Below are positions 1-8,868 of a stretch of 64,000 bases of DNA, piece by piece; the stretch's first letter is position 1; each line of letters starts with the position of its first letter. Where the stretch lies: assembly GCA_039105265.1 (NCBI GenBank), contig JAPFFF010000014.1, positions 3,348,001-3,412,000 on the forward strand. Reading direction: 5' to 3'. Under the pieces are notes generated by a model. That model saw nothing but the letters and a program-made list of their open reading frames with translations, had not been told where the DNA came from and made no database searches. The translations under genes and the position numbers were made by a program. Source of the DNA: Tritrichomonas musculus. Its lineage: Eukaryota > Parabasalia > Tritrichomonadida > Tritrichomonadidae.

Positions 1-464
1 TTTAAAATATATTAATATAATAGTAATTTTTTTAATTTTTTAATAAAACTTGCCAAGAAAATCTAAAAAAATAATGAAATATTTTAATTCAAAATTGAAT
101 TGATCCAACTCTTAAGTTAATTGAGAGACTATCTGGTTATTCATGTTACGGTATATAATATATACTATTATATAACTAAACATTAGAACAATTGAAAATG
201 CTAAATATTTCATGTTCTTATAAAATGTTCATAAAATGTTCGTTATGGACATTTATTTCAATTATTTGAGAGTTTACCGATTAAAATAAAAACTTTCTAT
301 CCATGAAAAGTGACGCCTTGTTTCAAAAAGTTAGAAACGGACAGAAAAGCCCAGGTTTTAAGGTTCTCCTTTCAATTTCAAAAGATAAAATTCAATGGGA
401 TTTCACAAATAAAATATACATAAATATCGTTTTTAAAAAATAAATTAAAATATAAAATTTATAC
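1..464. other. AT-rich intergenic DNA, no gene seen
   Basis: Only A/T-rich sequence without a convincing reading frame on either strand. The last six bases (459-464, TTATAC) are the left target duplication of the MITE that follows. Confidence 0.5.
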
Positions 465-1409
465 ATAGGCTTGTTAAGTCTCGATTTTCGATATCGATAA
501 TTGATCCATTTTTGTGATATCAATATCAAATCAAAAATTTAATCTCTGATATCAATAATGAATAAAAATAAAAGATCGATTATCAATATTGAAAATTTTT
601 TAACGTATCAAAATTTTGTAAACTTTTTTAACTGATTACTTCACATATCCGTTATAAAATTTAATAAAATCTGATTCTTTTACATTATAAGTTAGAATAT
701 ATTTATTTTATGCTATTAAAATACTATTTTCAATGGTTTTTTCAGGTATTAATTTCGATTAGACTTGTTATTTTGAGAATCGATATCAAAAACGTCACTT
801 TTTTGCATCTGATACTCGATTATCAGTTTACAAATCTGATATCGAGATTATCGATTATCAAGATATCAGATATGAAATGTGATATAAAAATAATTGTAAA
901 CTTGATATCAATTACCGAGATCTCGAGATCTCAAACAGATTTATCTTCTTTTATAATTGGTATTTGTGATTTTATAATATTTAAAAATATATAATATAAT
1001 GTATTGATGTTTATTTTAAGATTAAAATCAAAAAATACATTCTTTTTATATGAATTATTTGAGATTAAAATACGATCATATTTTTATCAAAAAGTTTAAA
1101 TGAAAATTCTGATATCAAAAGCTGAGAAAAAACATTCTCGATCTCTGAAATCGATCTCGAGAATCTGTGTATATTTTTGTATCGATATCAAAAAGTCAAT
1201 CAATTATCGATCTCGAGAATCGGAGAATAACAAGTCTAATTTCGATTAATCAAGATTCGATATCAAAAGCATATTTTTTTTGTATCACATTTCATACTTG
1301 ATAATCGAATTCATCAATAAAAAGTTCCAATTGATAGCATTTTATTATCGATTATCTGAGTTAAAAAAAGTGCCAAACCTGATAATTGATATCAGAATAA
1401 CAAGCCTAT
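465..1409. mobile_element. Non-autonomous TIR element (outer MITE of a nested pair)
   Basis: The ends are a perfect 12-bp inverted repeat: ATAGGCTTGTTA at 465-476 and its complement at 1398-1409. Both sides carry the same 6-bp direct repeat TTATAC (459-464 and 1410-1415), the expected target duplication. The interior is rich in GATATC and ATCGAT palindromes and has no supported gene, so this is a MITE moved by a transposase encoded elsewhere. A second element of the same family sits inside it at 759-1239; without that insert the outer copy is about 460 bp. The superfamily is not certain; a 6-bp duplication alone does not settle it. Confidence 0.75.
759..1239. mobile_element. Inner MITE nested in the outer copy
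   Basis: The ends are a perfect 14-bp inverted repeat, TTAGACTTGTTATT at 759-772 and its complement at 1226-1239, differing from the outer element's end at a few positions. The flanks carry a perfect 6-bp duplication TTTCGA (753-758 and 1240-1245). The insertion therefore happened after the outer element was in place. The open frame crossing this stretch (710-994) is a by-product of the repeats and is not called as a gene. Confidence 0.75.
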
Positions 1410-1701
1410 TTATACAGATATATATTTAAAATAACTTAATAAAAACATTTTCATGAAATATTATTGTTTTCAGTTTTTTACAGATAGAAATCATAGAATT
1501 AAAAAATCAAAAAAAAAAAAAAAAAATACTGAATAAAATAAGATATAATCGTTTAGGCCAATTTTTTTTATTTTTTCACCAAAACTTTTTCCGAAAAATT
1601 CTCTATTGAATTATGTATTCTATGAGTTAATTCAATATTGAATAATTTACATTTTTTTTGGGAAGGAGAACCTTAAAAGTTAAAATAAATATTAATACAT
1701 T

Positions 1702-1987
1702 ATATAGTGGTCGGAATTATATGTATACCTTTGAAAAATATGTATACGCTTGATTTTCAATTGTTATATGGCTGTTAATTCAAAAATTTGAATATAATTT
1801 AATATGAAAAATTCATAAATATCTCATTTATTTTTTGACAAAAATCATTTTACATTTAATAATTATATTAAATTAGGAAATAAGATATAATTTCAAAGTA
1901 TAAAATAAAAAGTAATTAATTTCTTAAAGAGAAACATAACGTATACATATAATTCAATATGTATACATATTTTTCTCACCACTATAT
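1702..1987. mobile_element. Tc1/mariner-like MITE, about 280 bp
   Basis: Imperfect inverted ends of about 24 bp: TAGTGGT...ATATGTATAC inward from 1705, mirrored as GTATACATAT...ACCACTA ending at 1984. Each side is followed by a TA dinucleotide (1703-1704, 1985-1986), as expected for insertion at TA. Length, TA target and AGTGGT-type ends fit mariner-derived MITEs; no coding sequence lies inside. An extra ATATGTATAC motif is repeated inside both ends. Confidence 0.6.
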
Positions 1988-2086
1988 TATTTATTTTTAA
2001 ATATTTTTTTTAAAAAAAAAAAGAAAAGAAAAATTTGTTTTTTATGAAGGGATCAATATAACTACAAAACCTTCAAAATAAAAATT

Positions 2087-2323
2087 TTATATTTCAATTT
2101 TATTGAAATTATCATTCAAAGAAATTAAGGAAACTATTAAGCAGTAGCCTGTTACTCTATGATTCATTGTATGATTAAAAATGAGCTTTTTGTTTAATCG
2201 TGGGACCAACCTTTCCATTCTATTGTAATCTCCATAACTCATTCGGGCTATACCGAAACTGTGTTCAAGAGGTGCTGTTGAAAAAAAGTAGATACAGGTG
2301 AAGCTCATCTTTCTTCCTAGCAA
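2087..2323 (-). pseudogene. Possible transposase C-terminal remnant
   Basis: A 78-codon open stretch on the minus strand includes a segment reading LEHSFGIARMSYGDYNRME, which has the look of the C-terminal part of some eukaryotic DNA transposases (an acidic residue next to FG.R and a GxYNR-like motif). There is no good start and nothing clearly related upstream. The assignment is a guess from motif shape; it may be a chance reading frame. Confidence 0.2.
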
Positions 2324-2699
2324 ACAATTATTTGGAATCTAGTTGCTTTGTAAGTGAACTTTTGGAAAACCTGTTGTGAAACAATTAGACTTTTGATGGG
2401 GTACTGATTTTTCATTTAGTTTCATTTTGGTAGAACTGTTGATTTGACATATCGCCTTCATTCAGATTACTAGGAGCTGTTAATCTTTTTTTATTATACT
2501 CTATTTCTTCAACAAAGTTCCTGTGTCACACTTTGTTTTTTTATCTCTATGAAAATAATAATAAAAATAACAGTCTTTAGTAGTATGTATTTTATGAATA
2601 GATTGTAGGGAACATTTAGAATCAATAAAAAGCTTCTGTATTCTACCATGCTGAATTAGAAAAATGCCAAGATCTAAAGGCAGGCATTGATCAGAAGAA

Positions 2700-3490
2700 A
2701 GCGATTATCGCTTTATAACAAGACTGCCAAAAAAATATTTACAATCATGACCAAATTCATCCTATATCAAAGCAACCTCTTTTGTGTAACTGAAAAATAC
2801 TTTTTTGTTTCGATATCTCTGGGAGAATACCTATTAACCCAATCAATGAATCAAGAAGTTGGTTAAATTGCTTTTTTGAAAAGCATCTAAAAGAATTGAA
2901 AAAGTGCCACTCAAAGGCTCAGGAAGACAAAAGGCCACAAATACCACGTATATTTTTAGAACATCACCTGATTAATGGTGTCAAATTTTGGGAAGGAAGG
3001 ATACCAAATCTCGTTCTGAACATAGTTGAGCTCGGCTATTCTGATGGGAGGATAAGCGACCGTTTAAAAATTTTGTCAGCTGATCTTACAAAAATAAAAA
3101 TATTGAGCTTCAAGTTTTTCGAAAAATACCTCATATGAGTATGTTTGTATGCACTTCCTGTTCATGGAGATCTTTAACATCTATGATCATTACAAAAACA
3201 AAAATAAATGTAACTTTTTGGGAGATATTGAAAAAGATGAAGAACTGATAATTGAACAAAGAAATCTTCCATATATAGATTTAAACTTTTTCAAACGATA
3301 CATAACGAATGTTGTAATTTCATATATTGTTGAAACAGGGAAGAAATTAAATAAACCAAAATCATCATTTTGATGAAGAATTAAAAAAAAAAATCATTGA
3401 GCACCACCATCACCAAATTAATAGAATCATATGAACGTTCTTCTATCAAGTTTAAAGATAATATTTGGATTCCTCGGTAAATGTGTAATT
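2700..3490 (+). pseudogene. Decayed pogo/Tc5-type DDE transposase
   Basis: Reading frames on the plus strand carry pieces in the order expected for a CENP-B/pogo-like transposase. An HTH-type segment with SWLNCFFEKHLKELKKCHSK lies around 2860-2930; it extends upstream of the first plausible start in the same frame. IPNLVLNIVELGYSDGR around 3003-3053 matches the position and shape of the first catalytic block (usually N-x-DE-x-G-[FY]). ITNVVISYIVETGKKLNKP around 3305-3360 resembles the block before the second catalytic Asp. The pieces lie in different frames with in-frame stops, so the gene is dead. No inverted ends were identified. Confidence 0.45.
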
Positions 3491-3575
3491 AAATTATTGT
3501 AAAATTGCAATAAAACATTGCTATGGCAATACTTATCTCGTATCTCTACTAATTTTGCCGGAGTTTTTGAATGAA

Positions 3576-4022
3576 TCAATATCGTTCGATTTCAAAATCC
3601 TCTGAATTTTGGATTTCAATTTCAATTTTTCGAAGGTTCAAGCTTTTGGCTATTTGATAATTTTTCGATAAATAGTCTCCATTTATCTTTTCAAGAACTG
3701 TAACTGCTTCAAATATTGTTATGGCATGGTTCATATCAGCTCTTTCTTCGAGTTCTTTTTTAAGCATACGTACTTGAACGTCGCCAACCAATAGGGGACA
3801 CCCTGTTGTTTTCCCACTGATAAATTTTCGTCCTATTAATGTCCACATGAGCATTGTATGTAAGGTTTTCGGGAACTTGAGCTGAGGTATTTGTTGGATA
3901 ATTTCTTCATAAGTTAACCCCTGTGCCTTTAATAATATGACCATAATTTGTTTAGTATCAAATGCATCTAACTCTTCGTGTGCGAATTCAATCATCTCTC
4001 TATTCTCTTCTATTATAATCAT
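3576..4022 (-). CDS. HTH protein, truncated transposase-like
   Basis: A 148-residue protein with an ATG at 4022. The pattern ILLKAQGLTYEEIIQQIP, a basic-Pro-like turn (TTGCPLLVGD) and a following helical stretch resembles the paired helix-turn-helix N-terminus of Tc1/pogo-type transposases in trichomonads. No catalytic DDE region follows in the same direction; downstream lies the tail of the opposite-strand transposase remnant. It is either a truncated copy or a small DNA-binding protein derived from one. The family call rests on motif shape only. Confidence 0.35.
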   Translation of the reverse strand: MIIIEENREMIEFAHEELDAFDTKQIMVILLKAQGLTYEEIIQQIPQLKFPKTLHTMLMWTLIGRKFISGKTTGCPLLVGDVQVRMLKKELEERADMNHAITIFEAVTVLEKINGDYLSKNYQIAKSLNLRKIEIEIQNSEDFEIERY

Positions 4023-4093
4023 TAAGTGAAAATCATTTCACATCTTAAGGCTTTCAAAAACACTTTTTTATCAGACTTTATTTTATAAAATAA

Positions 4094-5271
4094 AATTCTT
4101 TTCAATAGCCACTTTTTCAATTCTTCATCATTTCCACACAGCAAATTATGGAACATACTTTTTGAATTAAAAAAAAAAAAAAAAAAAAACGAAAAAATTC
4201 AATGAAAATTTTAATAAAAAATTTAGTTTTTATTAATTATATTTTATTAGTTATATTATAACCAGCATGTTCTGGTCTAACTTCTGTATAACGAATATAT
4301 GCGTCACTTAGCCATCTTCCATGCTTTTTTATTTCGTAATCAGGTATTCCATTAATCGCTGCTTGATGAGCTCCTCCTCTTCTGAAAGAGTGCCAGGAGT
4401 ATTGTTCTGGATTAGCACCAATGCGTTTTAACACAACTTTTAAGTGATGTCTTAACGAAGCACCATTTCGATCAATAATTGATATCTTATCTGAGTAATA
4501 ATCCTTAAGTAAGTTGTATAGCTTGTAAGGAGAATAAGAATTTTCATTGTCATAAATGTAAATCGTTTCACCTTTACCAAATTTATCTGTTTTAGATGAT
4601 CTTATTAAAATTTTTAATCTTTTATTATCAGAATCTATTACAATATTAGAAGTTTCAAGATTTTGTAGTTCGGAGATTCTTAAAAATCCGTAATAAGAAA
4701 TTGTCATAAAAAATAAAAAAACTGTATTCGAAATTTGAGATAGTGGAAATTTGGAAATATATAATTGAAAAAAATGAGGTTCCCAAGGCTCTTTCCTATT
4801 CGGGTCTCTATGAGAACGCATGTCTCTAAGTATTCCTTTGTGAAAGTTTATGAAATCGACATCTAAGGTTAAATTAGGTAAATTGTTTATTCTGAAGTAA
4901 AAAGAAAGTGCTGAAATGCAACATTTTAAACTATTATATTCAAGTCCTCTGTCTTTTTGATGCTGGATGAATACCATCATCTTATTAATATCTATATCAT
5001 ATGATATAGATCTGTTTGATAAAAAGCAATTGATTCTTCGTAAAGCTGTAAATATGAATGATAAGTGCTTTCTGAACTCTCAGCAACTGTTTGAAATTGA
5101 TATTTTTTAGCTCTTTGTAAGACCGCGTTAAAAGACATTTGGAATAAAACTAAATTTTTTATTAAAATTTTTATTGAATTTTTTCGTTTTTTTTTTTTTT
5201 TAATTCAAAAAGTATGTTCCATAATTTGCTGTGGGAAATGATGATTGAAAAAGTGGCTATTGAAAAGAATT
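4094..5271 (-). mobile_element. Compact tyrosine-recombinase element with long inverted ends
   Basis: The left end (4094-4233) and right end (5143-5271) are long, nearly matching inverted repeats beginning AATTCTTTTCAATAGCCACT and differing by a few indels, including the length of an internal poly-A tract. They enclose almost nothing but one tyrosine recombinase gene on the minus strand (ATG at 5138, last stop at 4237). No target duplication is evident, which fits tyrosine recombinase chemistry. Cryptons carry the same kind of gene but normally lack long inverted ends; Euplotes Tec elements have both but are larger. The copy has one frame break in the gene. Confidence 0.65.
4237..5138 (-). 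pseudogene. Tyrosine recombinase (Crypton-like), one frame break
   Basis: Residues typical of the catalytic domain are present in the long frame 4237-4980: RISEL (first catalytic Arg), HSFRRGGA (HxxR), HGRW (second His/Trp position) and AYIRYT (nucleophilic Tyr). A separate frame starts with ATG at 5138 and runs 48 codons to a stop at 4992-4994; it encodes an N-terminal SAM-like core-binding region (STYHSYLQLY). The two frames meet near 4992-5005, so a small indel there splits an otherwise continuous gene. The start follows directly on the right inverted repeat and the stop abuts the left one. The product would cut and rejoin element ends via a covalent 3'-phosphotyrosine. Confidence 0.7.
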
Positions 5272-5947
5272 CGAGTTTATGGAAGCTACTTTTTAATTAA
5301 GAGTACTCTCAAATTTCATTCAATTTTTGAGCAAAAACATTTTTTTATAAAAAGAGGATTTTCCTCGATTTTTTGGCAAATATAAAAAGAACACCAAAAA
5401 TTATCAGAAGAATTTTTTTTATTTGGTTCTATCTTTTAAAATGAGAAAAAAGATATCTTTAATTTTTTAAATAATAATCCAAAAATAAAATCCTCAGGCC
5501 AATCATAATATTTTAAAGCATTAAATATATTTCTTAATAAAAAGTAGATAAATTCCAAATTTACAAAAAAAAACCATGTTTTTTTTTTTTTTTTTTTTTT
5601 TAATTCAAAATTTGAAATGTACACAAATTTGAGATAATTATTATTTTTATATTTTTATATTCACAAATTTGAAAAGGAAGAAATACCCAAAAAATAAAAT
5701 CAATTCATCAAGAAAGAAATGATTAATCATTAAAAATTAATAAAAAATTTATAAAAAAAGAAATAACAGAAAAGTGACATGAATAAGAATATTTCATGAG
5801 ATAATTTGAATTGAAAAACTTTAAAAATTTTAAAAAATGTCTTTCAACATTGAAAAACTTGTTTCAGGCCACTTTTTGAATATAAAATTATGCTCATATA
5901 AAATTCAAATAATAATACAATAATTTCTCTTCATTTTAATATTAAAG
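5272..5947. other. AT-rich spacer with 23-bp T run
   Basis: No gene is supported. It contains a run of 23 T (5579-5601). A trichomonad-type initiator TCATTTTA begins at 5931, 15 bases before the ATG of the DENN gene. Confidence 0.5.
5931..5938 (+). promoter_or_regulatory. Initiator (Inr) of the DENN gene
   Basis: TCATTTTA fits the parabasalid initiator consensus TCA(+1)Y[TA]. The A at 5933 would give a 15-nt leader to the ATG at 5948, the short leader usual in trichomonads. Confidence 0.45.
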
Positions 5948-7657
5948 ATGATGAAACAAAGAAAGTGCTTTAATCATTTTTATATTCTAGGGCCAGAAGC
6001 ATTTAACAGCAATTGTGATCCCAAAGTTCTCTATCAATATCCAAATGAATATAAAAAAGGCCAAAAAGATTCAAAAAAAGAAAGAAATCGCATTGAAGAC
6101 ATTGTTTTCCCTGATGGTACTCATTTCATTGAAAACGATTTGAATTATAATTTGATGAATGAAGAATATGAAGAATTGATCTTCACAAAGAACAATCCAA
6201 GAAGTTATCATTATGCCATTCGATTTCGATGCAGTCCATTCACGCGCCCTGCTGCATTTAATATGCAAATTCTAGATGAAATTCTTGCAGAAAAGCAGAA
6301 TATTGATGAAGCCAAGAAAGAATACGTCAAGATAATGAAGCAGTATTTTATGAATGATATCATTCTGTACAAGTCATCAGAAATGTGTCCAACATGCTTG
6401 TTTGCCTTTTGCATTGAGACAGATGATCCTTTCCATGACTTTTACTTCGAAGTTCTCAGGCAGCTTATCAACACCGAATGTTCAAGTGCACAAAATTATA
6501 GTATCATGTTAAATCCGCAAAAAGAAAATGATAATTCTCGCAACAACAAAGACGATGACAATGATGATTTTGTTTTAATTGAAAAAGTTGAGAACATTTC
6601 AGATGACAACATTTTTGTCGTTAGTGAAATCAAAGAACCAAAGAACCAAAAAGAAAGCTATCATAAAGTATGCGATGTTGATCAACTTGTGCACGAATTG
6701 AATTCGTTTTCAAATGAATCATCTGCCCAATGGCCAGAGAACTCTCTTTCAATGAGAGAAAACTACTTGGAAATGATTTACAATGGAAACATAACTAACG
6801 AAATGAAGGCGAAAATTGATGAAATCATAAAGATGAAGTTCAAACCAGATGTTCCTGTTGAAATGCAGTTTGAAAGGAACCAATGCATCTACGGTGCCAA
6901 AGAGTTATTTGAGTTCATTGAAGTTCATGATTTACTCAGAATTATTGGTTACTTGTTTCTCGAATACAATGTCATTGTTTTTGGCTCAGAACTTGAATCA
7001 ATCACTCGTACAGTTTCATTTTTAAATCATATTGTTAGTCCATTTCATTGGGAAGGAACCGTCAATACAATTTTGCCTAACAATTCTTTGCCGGCACTTC
7101 AACTCCCAAGTATTTTCATTGCTGGAATTTTCAAAAACCACAAAAATGTCAAAAATATCTTTGAAAATCAATTCATCGATAAAGGCTATTCATTGATCAT
7201 TGACTTGGACGAGTGTGATGTTACTTGGCCAGCGAATCCTTCTGCTGAAATTCCATGTTCTAAAAAGTATATCAAGTCATTGAAAAAGTTTTGCAATAAA
7301 AAAGAAAATCAATTGAGATTGAATAGAACAAAAAGTGATGTGTTTATAATCAGGGAGAAAAAAACCAAAACAAAAGGCGCTCTTTATCCTAAATTAGACA
7401 AAATCCCTCAAGTTATTGATTGTCTTTTGTCACTTAACTATGATGTTTTCCTTTCAAAATTTGAACATTATTTCACAAATGGAATGAAAAAGCAAGAAAT
7501 TCAAAATAAATATCATGAAAACTTCAAATCTAATAAAAATGATGCTGATTTTATTAATGAATTCCTGAAGGGCCAAGCATTTGCATCTTATTATGACTAC
7601 ATGAATTCAAAAATCGAAGATAGTGAGGTTTATAAAATGGAAATATGTGAATCATGA
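5948..7657 (+). CDS. DENN domain protein (putative Rab GEF)
   Basis: 569 residues. The N-terminus (HFYILGPEAF at about 10-19, then KVLYQYP) is a typical uDENN opening. Residues about 320-395 form the core DENN domain, with LLRIIGYLFLEYNVIVFGS, LNHIVSPFHWEG and LPSIFIAGI, the hydrophobic signature of the family. An acidic low-complexity linker (about 195-235) separates the two parts. DENN proteins exchange nucleotide on Rab GTPases at membranes; the particular Rab cannot be read from sequence. The ATG at 5948 follows an initiator motif; a second ATG is the next codon. No membrane segment is seen. Confidence 0.85.
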   Translation: MMKQRKCFNHFYILGPEAFNSNCDPKVLYQYPNEYKKGQKDSKKERNRIEDIVFPDGTHFIENDLNYNLMNEEYEELIFTKNNPRSYHYAIRFRCSPFTRPAAFNMQILDEILAEKQNIDEAKKEYVKIMKQYFMNDIILYKSSEMCPTCLFAFCIETDDPFHDFYFEVLRQLINTECSSAQNYSIMLNPQKENDNSRNNKDDDNDDFVLIEKVENISDDNIFVVSEIKEPKNQKESYHKVCDVDQLVHELNSFSNESSAQWPENSLSMRENYLEMIYNGNITNEMKAKIDEIIKMKFKPDVPVEMQFERNQCIYGAKELFEFIEVHDLLRIIGYLFLEYNVIVFGSELESITRTVSFLNHIVSPFHWEGTVNTILPNNSLPALQLPSIFIAGIFKNHKNVKNIFENQFIDKGYSLIIDLDECDVTWPANPSAEIPCSKKYIKSLKKFCNKKENQLRLNRTKSDVFIIREKKTKTKGALYPKLDKIPQVIDCLLSLNYDVFLSKFEHYFTNGMKKQEIQNKYHENFKSNKNDADFINEFLKGQAFASYYDYMNSKIEDSEVYKMEICES

Positions 7658-8868
7658 GTTTATAAACCATCTTTGGATGATTTTACAAATTATGTAATAA
7701 AAACATTCGATCGAATATCATATATATTATTATTTTATAATTAAAAAGATTGAAAAAAAATATTATTTTATAAAATAAATAGTCAGTATTGCGGCAGAAT
7801 ATTAAATATACAATATGGTTATGCAATCAATTTCAAAGCCAGAATGAAAATACCTGAAAGATTTCATTAATTAAATATTTTTGGCTTTATATTTTGGGTC
7901 ATGAAAAGCAAACAATTGGTAAGTTATGATCTTTGATTTGTGCAAATCGAAATACTTGATAAGTAAATAATAATTATTACAGCTTTCATCATCTCTAAAA
8001 AGTTCATGTACCATGATAATTTGAGAAATTTTTAAATTTGTTGTATTAATTAATACATCAAATGTGATTAAAATTTAAGTTGGATTCAAATTTTTATAAA
8101 TCATTTTAATGAAGATTGCAAAATTAAATTTTTTTTTGCCAGAATTTCTTTTTAAACAAGCATTGCTGTTTAAATAAGCGCCTCTCCTTTATTTCATACG
8201 AATATGATTTTGCTTTATTTAATTCAATTTAATATGCATATAGGAGCTGAATGAAAAATTCAAAATCAAAAAACTTTATCAGCCTGGTTAACTAATTATA
8301 TAAGAACAGACTCAAAAATCCATTCAATTGAGATTTATTTGTATAACTTGTATAATTGGTTCCTTTCATTAAAAAAGTGGTTTTTTTTTCTATGAGTTTA
8401 TTGAATAATGAAAACAAAAATATAAGAATGTTTTTGCACTAAAATAATCATAAATATGGCCTTAATGCAATAAAATAAGAGACAATCATATTTATTTATT
8501 TTTTTTTTTTTTTTTTTTGTAAATCAGTTTGATTGATAAATTTTCCCAAAAAAAAAAATTCTTTAGCTTATTATACTTTTAAACATATGTATGCTGATTT
8601 TTTTTTGTATAGTTGGCTCTTTCAAGCTAAAAAATGAGTTAATAGTCATTTTTAATCATTTTTAATTCCAAATGATTAGACTTATAAAATAGATCATAAA
8701 TTTATAATTTTATCATTCATTTTTTTCGAGTAATTCGTATAAAATGATTCAAATAACACTATTATAGAGTAATTTGGCCATTCTCTATGACATGTGATAA
8801 AAAAAAAATTTCATGGTTGAACAAACTTTTTGATAAAAGAAGGAATTTACTAAAATTTTTTGTTATAA
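7658..8868. other. Intergenic, AT-rich, nothing recognised
   Basis: 1.2 kb between the DENN and eIF3c genes. A run of 20 T at 8499-8518 and many shorter A/T runs; no reading frame, RNA gene or repeat ends could be supported. Confidence 0.5.

Noticed and set aside
710-994. 94-codon open frame in the left region
   Set aside because: It runs across the end of the inner MITE and is made of GATATC/ATCGAT repeats; its composition is that of the repeat, not of a protein.
3517-3531. Palindrome ATTGC-TATG-GCAAT as a possible transposon end
   Set aside because: No inverted partner was found at a sensible distance and no target duplication.
5436-5624. 62-codon minus-strand frame with a Lys run
   Set aside because: It is produced by poly-T and AT-rich spacer; no homology-like pattern.
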